Shown here piece after piece: positions 13,318-19,387 of a stretch of DNA of 19,387 nt (its first letter is position 1; the number at the start of each line of letters is the position of its first letter). Source of the DNA: Parcubacteria group bacterium (GTDB lineage Bacteria > Patescibacteriota > Minisyncoccia > Phycocordibacterales > GCA-002724975); assembly GCA_002724975.1 (NCBI GenBank), contig PBQF01000035.1:1-19387 (forward strand), read 5' to 3'. Both the position numbers and the translations under genes were made by a program. Under the pieces are notes generated by a model. It was not told the DNA's origin. It did no database searches and worked only from the letters and a program-made list of their open reading frames with translations.

Positions 13318-14278
13318 TTAGAATCTTGCTTACGGAATCTGATAGTTTTTTAATCGAATCATCATCTAAAATCGTCACGGTTAAGACCTTTTTGCCTATC
13401 TTCTCAAATTCCCCTTCAACCTTTTTGACTTCATTCTCTGAAGCTATATCAGTTTTGGATAAAATAATTACTTCCTCTTTTTCTACTAGAGTTTTATTGT
13501 AATTCTCTAATTCCTTTCTAATAGTCTTATAATCTCCCACAGGATTTTCACTTTCCATAGAAATCAAGTGAAATAGGACTTTTACTCTTGTAATGTGGCG
13601 TAGGAATTTATGTCCCAAACCCTTTCCTTCTGAAGCTCCCTCAATCAACCCTGGAATGTCAGCCAAAATATGCCCATAAAAATCCCCCAAATGAGGTTCT
13701 AGGGTCGTGAAGTGATATTCTGCAACTTTTGATTCTGCATTAGTCAGAGTATTTAAAAGAGAAGATTTACCAGCACTTGGAAGTCCAATAAACCCTGCGT
13801 CTGCAATTAAGCGAAGCTCCAAAAAGAAGTCTCCTTCTTCTCCCTCTTTTCCGGCAGTCGATTCAAAAGGATTAATATTACGAGAATTTTTAAAATGTTC
13901 ATTTCCCAAACCTCCTTTTCCACCTTTTAGAATTAGAATTTTTTCTCCTTCTTTTAAAATTTCAATTTCTTCCTTTGTCTCTAGGTTTTTTAAAATTGAA
14001 CCAATTGGAATTCTAACTTCCAAATCTTCTCCATTTCTACCCTCTTTACTATTACTTCCCCCTTCTTCTCCATTCTCCGCAATAAATTCTGGTTTGTGGG
14101 AATATTTTGAAAGAATATTGAAATCCTTAAAGCCGACAAAATAAACATCGCCTCCCTTGCCACCGTCGCCTCCAGAAGGGCCACCAAATTCTCGGTTCTT
14201 CTCGTGTCTCCAGCGAATAACACCTTTCCCCCCATCACCGGCTTTCATATAAAGTTTTAGTTCATCAACAAATGCCAT
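13313..14278 (-). CDS. obgE: Obg-family GTPase
   Basis: 321 aa. Ribosome-associated GTPase acting in late 50S assembly and stress control. Residues 1-158 are the glycine-rich Obg fold (AGDGGKGVIRWRHEKNREFGGPSGGDGGKGGDV). The G domain has G1 GLPSAGKS (165-172), G2 around HFTTLEPHLG, G3 DIPGLIEGA (207-215) and G4 SKTD (274-277), where NKxD is usual. It ends soon after the G domain, so the C-terminal OCT domain of longer Obg proteins is missing. It starts 9 nt after the MYG1-family gene stop and is probably in the same transcript. Confidence 0.96.
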   Translation of the reverse strand: MAFVDELKLYMKAGDGGKGVIRWRHEKNREFGGPSGGDGGKGGDVYFVGFKDFNILSKYSHKPEFIAENGEEGGSNSKEGRNGEDLEVRIPIGSILKNLETKEEIEILKEGEKILILKGGKGGLGNEHFKNSRNINPFESTAGKEGEEGDFFLELRLIADAGFIGLPSAGKSSLLNTLTNAESKVAEYHFTTLEPHLGDFYGHILADIPGLIEGASEGKGLGHKFLRHITRVKVLFHLISMESENPVGDYKTIRKELENYNKTLVEKEEVIILSKTDIASENEVKKVEGEFEKIGKKVLTVTILDDDSIKKLSDSVSKILK

Positions 14279-14287
14279 TAGGCTAGA

Positions 14288-15202
14288 TTAGGCTTCGAGG
14301 GCCAGCTTTGCAAGTTTAATCGCTCCTTCTTTTGACCCTGCCATACACATAAGGCCATTATTGTGGCAGAAAGTGACATCTTCTACCCCCGTTTCCTTAA
14401 TTAACTCTTCGCTTGGCAAACCTCTCCAGTTCTCTGGTAATGGCTTTCTGAAAGTAAAATCCCCCCTACTTTTATTTATTGCAACCACCTGCCATGCCTG
14501 AACATAATTACGATAAGAAATATCTTTTCGAAGAACGACATATAATGGCTCTGGAAAATCAATTAAAGTATTAGAAGTTATCACCCGACCATACATATCC
14601 TTGTGACCCAGAACAATAAGTCTTTTATCTTCACTATTGTTATATCTCTCTCTAATAGCTTCTTCTGCCTCAAGGCGATCTTTTGTCTTTTTAATTTCTA
14701 TTTTCAGTATTCTTTTGGCAAAATCTACAGCTTCCAAGAATTTATCGTCTATGTTTACATTATTTAGTTCTTTCCATGTCGGTTCATAAGTCCCAATAAC
14801 GCCCCATATATTATATATAAAAACGTTTGGTATCAGAGATTTTGAAATATTAAATCCGTTGTCCAAAGCGTCAATGCCTTGAGCTATGTTTTTCTCTATA
14901 TCAATAGCTACATCCCCAGAACCACAAAGTTCTTCTCCAAATTTCTTCCAAACCAAACCGAATGATGCGTACGGAATACCATTCTCTCTTTTACTTGCTC
15001 CTCCTTTCTGATGGTGGTCAAATCTGTTTTTTTCTTCGTCATAAATCAAGCCAACATCAACCACATAGTCTCCCGTTTTTATGATTTCTTCATCACGAGT
15101 TCTTATTACTTCCGCTTCGTCATTCAAAAGAAGCATTAATGTTGCCACCGCAAAAACATCATCTGTATGGAAACCTGCGTTATGAGTTACTATCTTATTC
15201 AT
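14288..15202 (-). CDS. MYG1-family (UPF0160) DHH-like exonuclease
   Basis: 304 aa, about the usual family length. The start has THNAGFHTDDVFAVATL (6-22), matching the family HNGxFHxDE metal motif with Asp 14-Asp 15. VVDVG (47-51) and FDHHQKG (61-67) supply further metal ligands (Asp 49, Asp 62, His 63, His 64), as in DHH phosphoesterases. The C-terminal half includes WRGLPSEEL and FCHNNGLMCMAGSKEGAI, conserved in MYG1. Eukaryotic MYG1 is a 3'-5' RNA exonuclease of nucleus and mitochondria; a nuclease or small phosphoester role here is inferred from the family. It overlaps the end of the TVP38-like gene by 8 nt, so it is translationally coupled. Confidence 0.9.
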   Translation of the reverse strand: MNKIVTHNAGFHTDDVFAVATLMLLLNDEAEVIRTRDEEIIKTGDYVVDVGLIYDEEKNRFDHHQKGGASKRENGIPYASFGLVWKKFGEELCGSGDVAIDIEKNIAQGIDALDNGFNISKSLIPNVFIYNIWGVIGTYEPTWKELNNVNIDDKFLEAVDFAKRILKIEIKKTKDRLEAEEAIRERYNNSEDKRLIVLGHKDMYGRVITSNTLIDFPEPLYVVLRKDISYRNYVQAWQVVAINKSRGDFTFRKPLPENWRGLPSEELIKETGVEDVTFCHNNGLMCMAGSKEGAIKLAKLALEA

Positions 15203-15875
15203 AATCTTCTTCTTCTTTTTCTTCTCTTATTTCTTCCCTTACTCCACCCTTCTTATAATAGAAATAAGAAAGGGCACTAAATAATACTATAAACACAATA
15301 GCCAAGATAACAAAATTTTTAAATTCCCTCTGTAATAAAGCTTCTCCAGCATAAGAAATGATAAAAGCCATTGGGGCCATACCGATAAATGTCGCTAGGG
15401 AAAATTTCCAAAGTGGAATTCTACTAAAAAGACCGAGTGCATAACTCAAAATATCAACCTGTACGATTATCCGAAGTAAAACCACCCACCAGAATTCCAT
15501 TTCCCGCGAGATATAGTTTTCATATTTTTCCACGGTTTTCAGAGAAACAAACTTTTTCAAGAGTGGTTTCCCAAATTCTCTGGCAATAACAAAATCAACA
15601 ACACTTCCCAGAAACCAACCAATAATCGTATAAAGTCCCGCCCAGAATGGACCAAAAACAACGCTGGCAACTGGAATAAGAGGAATAATTGTTAGAGGTG
15701 CAACAACTACAACTAGAAAAGCCAAAGAAATAAAAGCGAAAGGACCCCAGAAAGGATTAAACTTTGTTAATTCCTCCAGATAATCGATTGGGGTATTCCA
15801 AAAATAAAAAAGGAGAAAAATCCCCAAATAAATTAAAACTACTAAAGCGCCTAGTCTGGCTCTTGATTTAAACAT
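15195..15875 (-). CDS. TVP38/TMEM64-family (VTT/DedA-like) membrane protein
   Basis: 226 aa with about five to six hydrophobic segments: about 8-26, 43-80, 80-105, a re-entrant/LRIIVQVDILSYALGLF region near 140-160, 165-185 and 190-210. The VTT-domain signatures are the FGPFWAGLYTIIGWFLGS stretch with spaced glycines and LLRIIxQ...SYALGL. Homologues include DedA, YdjX/YdjZ and eukaryotic TMEM41B/VMP1, some of which flip or scramble phospholipids or carrier lipids. The C-terminal tail (after about 210) is very charged and cytosolic (REEIREEKEEEDYE). Its ATG shares one base with the stop of the upstream holin-like gene. Confidence 0.88.
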   Translation of the reverse strand: MFKSRARLGALVVLIYLGIFLLFYFWNTPIDYLEELTKFNPFWGPFAFISLAFLVVVVAPLTIIPLIPVASVVFGPFWAGLYTIIGWFLGSVVDFVIAREFGKPLLKKFVSLKTVEKYENYISREMEFWWVVLLRIIVQVDILSYALGLFSRIPLWKFSLATFIGMAPMAFIISYAGEALLQREFKNFVILAIVFIVLFSALSYFYYKKGGVREEIREEKEEEDYE

Positions 15876-16213
15876 TAATCTTCAATAAATTTATCTCCCA
15901 ACCATTTAAAGACAGAGACTATAAATGCTCCGAGAACCGCAACCCAGAATCCAACAACTTCAAATCCATCAACAAATGATGCAATGAACCAAAGTAATAC
16001 ACCATTAATCACAAAAGTGAAGAGCCCGAGAGTTATAAGATTAATTGGAAAGGTCAAAAGTAGAAGAATCGGCCTGATAGTTAAATTAACCACTCCCAAA
16101 AGGAGAGCTACAATCAAAGCAGTGTAAAGACTATCAATAACAATACCAGGAACTATATACTCGACGATTAGCAGAGCTAGGGCAGTGATTATTATTTTTA
16201 GAATCAGTTTCAT
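15875..16213 (-). CDS. Four-helix membrane protein of the phage-holin-4 superfamily (PF04020-like)
   Basis: 112 aa from ATG 16213; TTG two codons upstream (16219) is an alternative start. Four hydrophobic helices cover nearly the whole length. The family block GVVNLTIRPILLLLTFPINLITLGLFTFVINGVLLW is clear. Despite the family name, members are widespread chromosomal membrane proteins with no proven lysis role, and nothing phage-like surrounds this copy. It is the first gene of the holin-like/TVP38/MYG1 operon. A TAAAAT hexamer lies 15 nt before the ATG (9 nt before the TTG). Confidence 0.85.
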   Translation of the reverse strand: MKLILKIIITALALLIVEYIVPGIVIDSLYTALIVALLLGVVNLTIRPILLLLTFPINLITLGLFTFVINGVLLWFIASFVDGFEVVGFWVAVLGAFIVSVFKWLGDKFIED

Positions 16214-16294
16214 AATCAACTTTTGGATATTTTAACACAAAATAAGAATGGGACAGTTCGGTTTTCGTCTCACCGCCTTCTCCACGCCCATGAC

Positions 16295-18805
16295 TTATTT
16301 AGCAATATTTTGCTGATGTTCTTCGGTATTTAAATACCCGCATTTTTTATACTTCTTGCCTGAACCGCATGGGCACGGGTCATTCCTTCCAACCTCCTCA
16401 TCAGCAGACTTTCTAGCCGGTCGAGAATCGCCATCGCCCTTATCTTTTCCACCAATAGCTTGCGCTTCTTTATGAACTTCTTTCAACTTCTGCTGTTCTC
16501 TCATATACGCACCAGCACCAATTCCCTGGAGAAGTTTTAAAATATTATCATCAAAAGATTCTTCCATTTCTCTGAACAACCTAAGCCCTTCCTTTTTATA
16601 TTCAACTAACGGATCTCTTTGTCCGTATGCTCGAAGATTTACGCTTGAACGCAAATAATCCATCATCTCCAAATGTTCAACCCAAAGCATGTCGATTGCC
16701 TGCAAAGACATTCTTCTCAAAACTTTATAAAATTCTTCTTCACCTAAAAGTTCTTTTTTTTCTTTCACCAACTCCTCGGTCTTTTTATCGCCAGCAACAA
16801 CTAAATCCAAATGTTCTTGTAATTTATCATCACCCCCAGTTAAAATTTCTCTTCTCCTTTGATAAACAGATCTTCTTTGTTCATTTAAAACATCATCAAA
16901 CTGAAGAGTTGCCTTTCTGCCATCAAAATGGAATCCCTCAATTTTTGTTTGGGCTGATTCAAGAGAGCGTGTAATTAATTTATTTTCAATTGGCTGGTCT
17001 TCTGCCACACCAAGCCGTCCCATCATCTTTTTAACAATGTCAGATGCAAAAACTCTCATTAATGAATCCTCGAGAGAAACAAAGAACTGTGATTCACCAG
17101 CGTCGCCCTGTCTTCCTGAACGTCCTCGAAGCTGATTATCGATACGCCTCGCTTCATGCCTTTCTGTTCCCAAAACAAATAATCCTCCTAAACTTTTTAT
17201 TTCCTCATATTCCTCTTTCGTAGAAGGGTTGCCACCGAGCTTAATATCAACTCCTCTTCCTGCCATGTTTGTGGCAATGGTCACTCCATTTTTTATTCCA
17301 GCTTGAGCAATTACTTCTCCTTCGCTTTCATGCTTTTTAGCATTTAAGACTTCATGTTTAACACCATCTTTACTTAAAAAATCTGACAAAAGTTCTGATT
17401 TTTCAACAGAAACTGTACCAACCAAAACCGGTTGTCCTTTCTCGTTTAATTCCTTTATTTTCTCAGAAATGGCCTTAAATTTACCTAATTCGGTCTGAAA
17501 AATCAGATCGTCTTTATCAAGTCTGGTCACAGGCTTATTTGTTGGTACAGCAATAGTAAGAAGGCCATAAACCTTTTGAAATTCCTCAGCACTAGTCATG
17601 GCCGTACCTGTCATGCCAGAAAGCTTTTCGTACATCCTAAAGTAGTTTTGAAATGTAATTGAAGCGAAAGTTCGAGACTCTCTCTGAACTTCAACCCCCT
17701 CCCTTGATTCAATTGCCTGATGAAGTCCTTCAGACCATCTCCTTCCGGGTTGCATCCTTCCAGTGAACTGGTCGACTATAATAATTTCGTTGTCCTTTAC
17801 TACATAATCTCTGTCTTTCTTGAAGAGTGCCTTGGCTCTGACGGCAGTTTCGAGATGATGAACATACTTGATTCCTTTTTCTGTATAAATATTTTCCACC
17901 CCCAAAGCTTGTTCTGCCTTTTCTATTCCAGAATCTTTTAAACTTATGGCCCGCATTTTTTCATCCACTTCATAATCTTCCTCCTCTTTTAATTTATCTG
18001 CGATTTTTGAAAATGTGTCGTAGAGATTTTCTGAATCCTGCCATGGCGCGGAAATAATAAGGGGAGTTCTAGCTTCATCTATTAAAATGGAGTCAATTTC
18101 GTCAACGATTGCATAATGATAATCTCTCTGGCGAATGCCAGATTTTTCATACTCAATATTGTCTCTAAGATAATCAAAGCCAAATTCGTTATTGGTCCCA
18201 TATGTAATATCAGCGTCATAGGCCTCTTTTCTTTTACACGGCCTTAGAAATTCATAAAAAACTTTAAACGAACCTGTTTCGTCTCTCTCTTCGTCCACTT
18301 CCTTGTGTCCAGCGTCATATAAATATGATTCTTCATGATTAATTACTCCAATCGAAAGTCCTAAAAATGCATGAACTTCCCCCATCCAAACTGCATCTCT
18401 TCTTGAAAGATAATCATTGACTGTCACGATATGAACTCCTTTGCCTCCGAGTGCATTTAGATAAGTTGGAAGCGTTGCAACCAGTGTTTTACCTTCTCCC
18501 GTTCTCATCTCGGTAATTTTCCCCTGATGAAGGATGATTCCGCCTATCAACTGCACATCAAAATGCCTTAGTCCAGTGGTTCTTTTTGACGCTTCTCGCA
18601 CTACAGCAAAAGCCTCTGGCAGAATATCATTCAGACTTTTCCCGTTTTTTATTTCCTTTTTGAAAAATTCGGTTTTGGCTTTAAGCTCTTCATCAGAAAG
18701 TTTTATTAAACCTTCTTCGAAAGAATTTATTTTTTGAGCTATTGGCTCAAGTGTTTTTATCTCTCTTAAACTTTCATCACCGAAAATATTCTTTAAAAAA
18801 CTCAT
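16295..18805 (-). CDS. secA: Preprotein translocase ATPase SecA
   Basis: 836 aa motor that drives secreted proteins through SecYEG. Walker A is MRTGEGKT (100-107) and the DEAD-like Walker B is in AIVDEIDSILIDEARTPLIIS. Later motifs include TGTAMTSAEEF, TNMAGRGVDIKLGG and LRGRSGRQGDAGESQFF. The wing/scaffold region contains LWVEHLEMMDYLRSSVNLRAYGQRDPLVEYKKEG. The C-terminal SEC-C zinc motif is CPCGSGKKYKKCGY: three cysteines are present but the usual final His/Cys is Gly, so the fourth zinc ligand is missing or supplied by a nearby His (TEEHQQ). It uses ATG 18805 with no Shine-Dalgarno sequence and would export the signal-peptide proteins seen at the left of this window. Confidence 0.98.
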   Translation of the reverse strand: MSFLKNIFGDESLREIKTLEPIAQKINSFEEGLIKLSDEELKAKTEFFKKEIKNGKSLNDILPEAFAVVREASKRTTGLRHFDVQLIGGIILHQGKITEMRTGEGKTLVATLPTYLNALGGKGVHIVTVNDYLSRRDAVWMGEVHAFLGLSIGVINHEESYLYDAGHKEVDEERDETGSFKVFYEFLRPCKRKEAYDADITYGTNNEFGFDYLRDNIEYEKSGIRQRDYHYAIVDEIDSILIDEARTPLIISAPWQDSENLYDTFSKIADKLKEEEDYEVDEKMRAISLKDSGIEKAEQALGVENIYTEKGIKYVHHLETAVRAKALFKKDRDYVVKDNEIIIVDQFTGRMQPGRRWSEGLHQAIESREGVEVQRESRTFASITFQNYFRMYEKLSGMTGTAMTSAEEFQKVYGLLTIAVPTNKPVTRLDKDDLIFQTELGKFKAISEKIKELNEKGQPVLVGTVSVEKSELLSDFLSKDGVKHEVLNAKKHESEGEVIAQAGIKNGVTIATNMAGRGVDIKLGGNPSTKEEYEEIKSLGGLFVLGTERHEARRIDNQLRGRSGRQGDAGESQFFVSLEDSLMRVFASDIVKKMMGRLGVAEDQPIENKLITRSLESAQTKIEGFHFDGRKATLQFDDVLNEQRRSVYQRRREILTGGDDKLQEHLDLVVAGDKKTEELVKEKKELLGEEEFYKVLRRMSLQAIDMLWVEHLEMMDYLRSSVNLRAYGQRDPLVEYKKEGLRLFREMEESFDDNILKLLQGIGAGAYMREQQKLKEVHKEAQAIGGKDKGDGDSRPARKSADEEVGRNDPCPCGSGKKYKKCGYLNTEEHQQNIAK

Positions 18806-18815
18806 TGCAAGAGTG

Positions 18816-18821
18816 ATATTA
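18816..18821 (-). promoter_or_regulatory. -10-like hexamer of secA
   Basis: TAATAT on the minus strand ends 10 nt before the secA ATG. It lies just beyond the terminator of the acidic small gene, so secA appears to start its own near-leaderless transcript. No clear -35 box. Confidence 0.38.
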
Positions 18822-18829
18822 ACACAAAC

Positions 18830-18856
18830 AAAAAACCGCGCACAGCGCGATTTTTT
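18830..18856. terminator. Bidirectional intrinsic terminator between the acidic gene and secA
   Basis: A 12-bp stem (six A-T pairs, one G-U, then a CGCGC/GCGCG core) with a 3-nt loop, A-tract on one side and T-tract on the other. It starts 2 nt after the stop of the acidic 58-aa gene and ends transcription on the minus strand; the symmetric tracts would also work on the plus strand. Confidence 0.88.
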
Positions 18857-18858
18857 GT

Positions 18859-19035
18859 CTAGTCGTCGTCTTCATCCCAATCCTTGCGGTCGTCGTCATC
18901 TTCATCATCATCTTCATCGCCGTCGTCATCATCATCGTCATCTCCTTCAAATTCTTCATCGTCCTTACTGCCAGACTTATCTTCAGGTTCGTCCTCAAGA
19001 TCATCAAAGGTATTTGAATCATCTTCTTGGTCCAT
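18859..19035 (-). CDS. Very acidic 58-aa protein
   Basis: ATG at 19035, TAG at 18861-18859. Of 58 residues 29 are Asp and 10 are Glu, with only four Lys/Arg; there is one run of seven Asp (32-38) and a final DEDDD. There is one Trp near the end. It has no signal peptide and is surely disordered. The frame is supported by a -10-like hexamer 5 nt upstream, an intrinsic terminator right after the stop, and the mix of GAT and GAC codons, so it is not a simple DNA repeat. Possible roles are a nucleic-acid mimic, a chaperone for basic proteins, or an RNA polymerase delta-like tail; none can be shown. A basic histone-like gene lies just upstream. Confidence 0.72.
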   Translation of the reverse strand: MDQEDDSNTFDDLEDEPEDKSGSKDDEEFEGDDDDDDDGDEDDDEDDDDRKDWDEDDD

Positions 19036-19040
19036 CTTTG

Positions 19041-19046
19041 ATATAA
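19041..19046 (-). promoter_or_regulatory. -10-like hexamer of the acidic gene
   Basis: TTATAT on the minus strand ends 5 nt before the ATG. No -35 match and no Shine-Dalgarno sequence. Confidence 0.33.
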
Positions 19047-19076
19047 GTTTAAACTTCTAATCGTGGCTTTTAAAAC

Positions 19077-19202
19077 TCATCTTTTTAGAGCTAAAAACCC
19101 TCTAAACGACCCATCACTCATAGTGACACCAATATTATATTCCTCCACAAGAAAAAATCCATATCTGAAAAGAAGAAGTGGTGGGTGTTTATATAAAGCC
19201 AT
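19077..19202 (-). CDS. Possible 41-aa ORF
   Basis: ATG at 19202 and TGA at 19079-19077 enclose 41 codons. The N-terminal half is hydrophobic and aromatic (MALYKHPPLLLFRYGFFLVE), the second half hydrophilic (VTMSDGSFRGFLALKR). It fills most of the gap between the basic histone-like gene and the acidic gene, on the same strand, ending 41 nt before the latter. No Shine-Dalgarno sequence, clear promoter or recognised family supports it, and an ORF this short could arise by chance. The rest of 19036-19287 shows only the terminator described separately. Confidence 0.25.
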   Translation of the reverse strand: MALYKHPPLLLFRYGFFLVEEYNIGVTMSDGSFRGFLALKR

Positions 19203-19230
19203 TATTTTCAAAAATAGTAGGGATTGTCCA

Positions 19231-19267
19231 CACTAAAAACAAAAACCCTTGCCGAATCGACGAGGGT
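19231..19267 (-). terminator. Intrinsic terminator of the histone-like gene
   Basis: On the minus strand ACCCT-C-GTCG pairs with CGGC-A-AGGGT around a short ATT loop (19267-19245), followed by TTTTTGTTTTTAG. It begins about 20 nt after the stop of the basic-tail gene. Confidence 0.8.
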
Positions 19268-19287
19268 CTTTGTTGAAAGATTTGAAA

Positions 19288-19387
19288 TTACTTTCTTCTC
19301 CTTCTCTTAGGAGCAGCTTTCTTCCTTCTTTTAGGAGCAGCTTTCTTCCTTCTTTTAGGAGCAGCTTTCTTCCTTCTTTTAGGAGCA
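19288..19387 (-). CDS. Histone-H1-like basic protein, C-terminal tail (partial)
   Basis: Only the last 32 codons are in the window; the frame runs off the right edge and ends at TAA 19290-19288. The sequence is three copies of the octapeptide APKRRKKA followed by APKRRRRK. Pro-Lys-Arg-Ala repeats of this sort occur in bacterial histone-H1-like proteins and in the tails of some HU proteins, where they bind and compact DNA without fixed structure. Whether a folded domain (for example HU) precedes the tail cannot be seen. It is followed by its own terminator. The near-identical repeat codons indicate recent expansion. Confidence 0.82.
   Translation of the reverse strand, partial: APKRRKKAAPKRRKKAAPKRRKKAAPKRRRRK
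19309..19387 (-). repeat. 24-bp tandem repeat coding for APKRRKKA
   Basis: Three base-for-base identical 24-bp units (19309-19332, 19333-19356, 19357-19380) and 7 nt of a fourth reach the window edge. A diverged unit (AAG AGA AGG AGA AGA AAG codons) lies at the gene's end. The period matches 8 residues, so copy-number changes keep the frame. Confidence 0.95.

Noticed and set aside
15875..16213. Prophage remnant because of the holin-like gene
   Set aside because: This family is common on chromosomes, and no other phage gene, integrase or attachment site is nearby.
16214..16294. Terminator downstream of secA
   Set aside because: Only a short CGGT/ACCG hairpin and distant ATGGG/CCCAT pairing are seen, with no clean U-tract; too weak to call.
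972..18805. Recoded TGA (Gly) genetic code
   Set aside because: Conserved proteins use GGN for glycine, no in-frame TGA is needed, and TGA works as the stop of several ORFs.
18819..19022. Met/Thr-rich 67-aa minus-strand ORF
   Set aside because: It is another frame of the acidic gene and runs through its terminator; the Asp/Glu frame has the better start and stop context.
19309..19387. CRISPR array or regulatory iterons
   Set aside because: The repeats are directly adjacent with no spacers, and the 24-bp period encodes an octapeptide in frame with a stop codon.

Overview
The window looks like a chromosomal segment of a Candidate Phyla Radiation bacterium (Patescibacteria, most likely a Parcubacteria-type lineage). 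This is inferred from compact, mostly one-strand gene packing, AT-rich genes, shortened housekeeping proteins, a split transketolase, and secreted Ig-like-repeat proteins of the kind common in that group. TGA acts as a stop and glycines are encoded by GGN in the conserved genes, so the TGA=Gly code of Gracilibacteria/Absconditabacteria does not apply. No tRNA, rRNA, CRISPR array or transposase was found.

Layout. Positions 1-837 (-) hold the N-terminal part of a secreted protein (signal peptide, NBR1-type FW domain, Cys-rich linker, Ig-like repeat) that runs off the left edge. Positions 972-4513 (-) hold prfA (RF1), rpmE (type-B L31), a coiled-coil/lytic-transglycosylase envelope protein and rplY/ctc (L25). 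Positions 4552-6090 hold class II fructose-bisphosphate aldolase, flanked by two small GC-rich orphan genes, one on each strand. Each has a strong Shine-Dalgarno sequence and its own hairpin-plus-U-tract terminator. A PfkB-family sugar kinase follows on + (6111-7118).

Positions 7244-11815 (-) form a tight operon, transcribed gap, rpiB, rpe, transketolase N-subunit, HD-domain phosphohydrolase, transketolase C-subunit, with junctions from 14-nt overlaps to 1-nt gaps. With fba and the kinase it connects pentose phosphates to lower glycolysis. Transaldolase is not in the window. Positions 11841-14278 hold gatB and obg, separated by a long near-perfect palindrome. Positions 14288-16213 hold an overlapping three-gene operon: four-helix holin-like protein, TVP38/TMEM64-type membrane protein, MYG1-family exonuclease. 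Then comes secA (16295-18805). The right end carries a 58-aa extremely acidic protein, a possible 41-aa ORF, and the C-terminal tail of a histone-H1-like basic protein built of identical 24-bp repeats.

Main observations. At nine gene starts a TANNNT -10-like hexamer ends only 5-10 nt before the start codon, which suggests leaderless or near-leaderless mRNAs as the default. The strongest Shine-Dalgarno sequences are on the two GC-rich mini-gene cassettes around fba. These cassettes, with base composition unlike their neighbours and no family I recognise, are the best candidates here for something undescribed.
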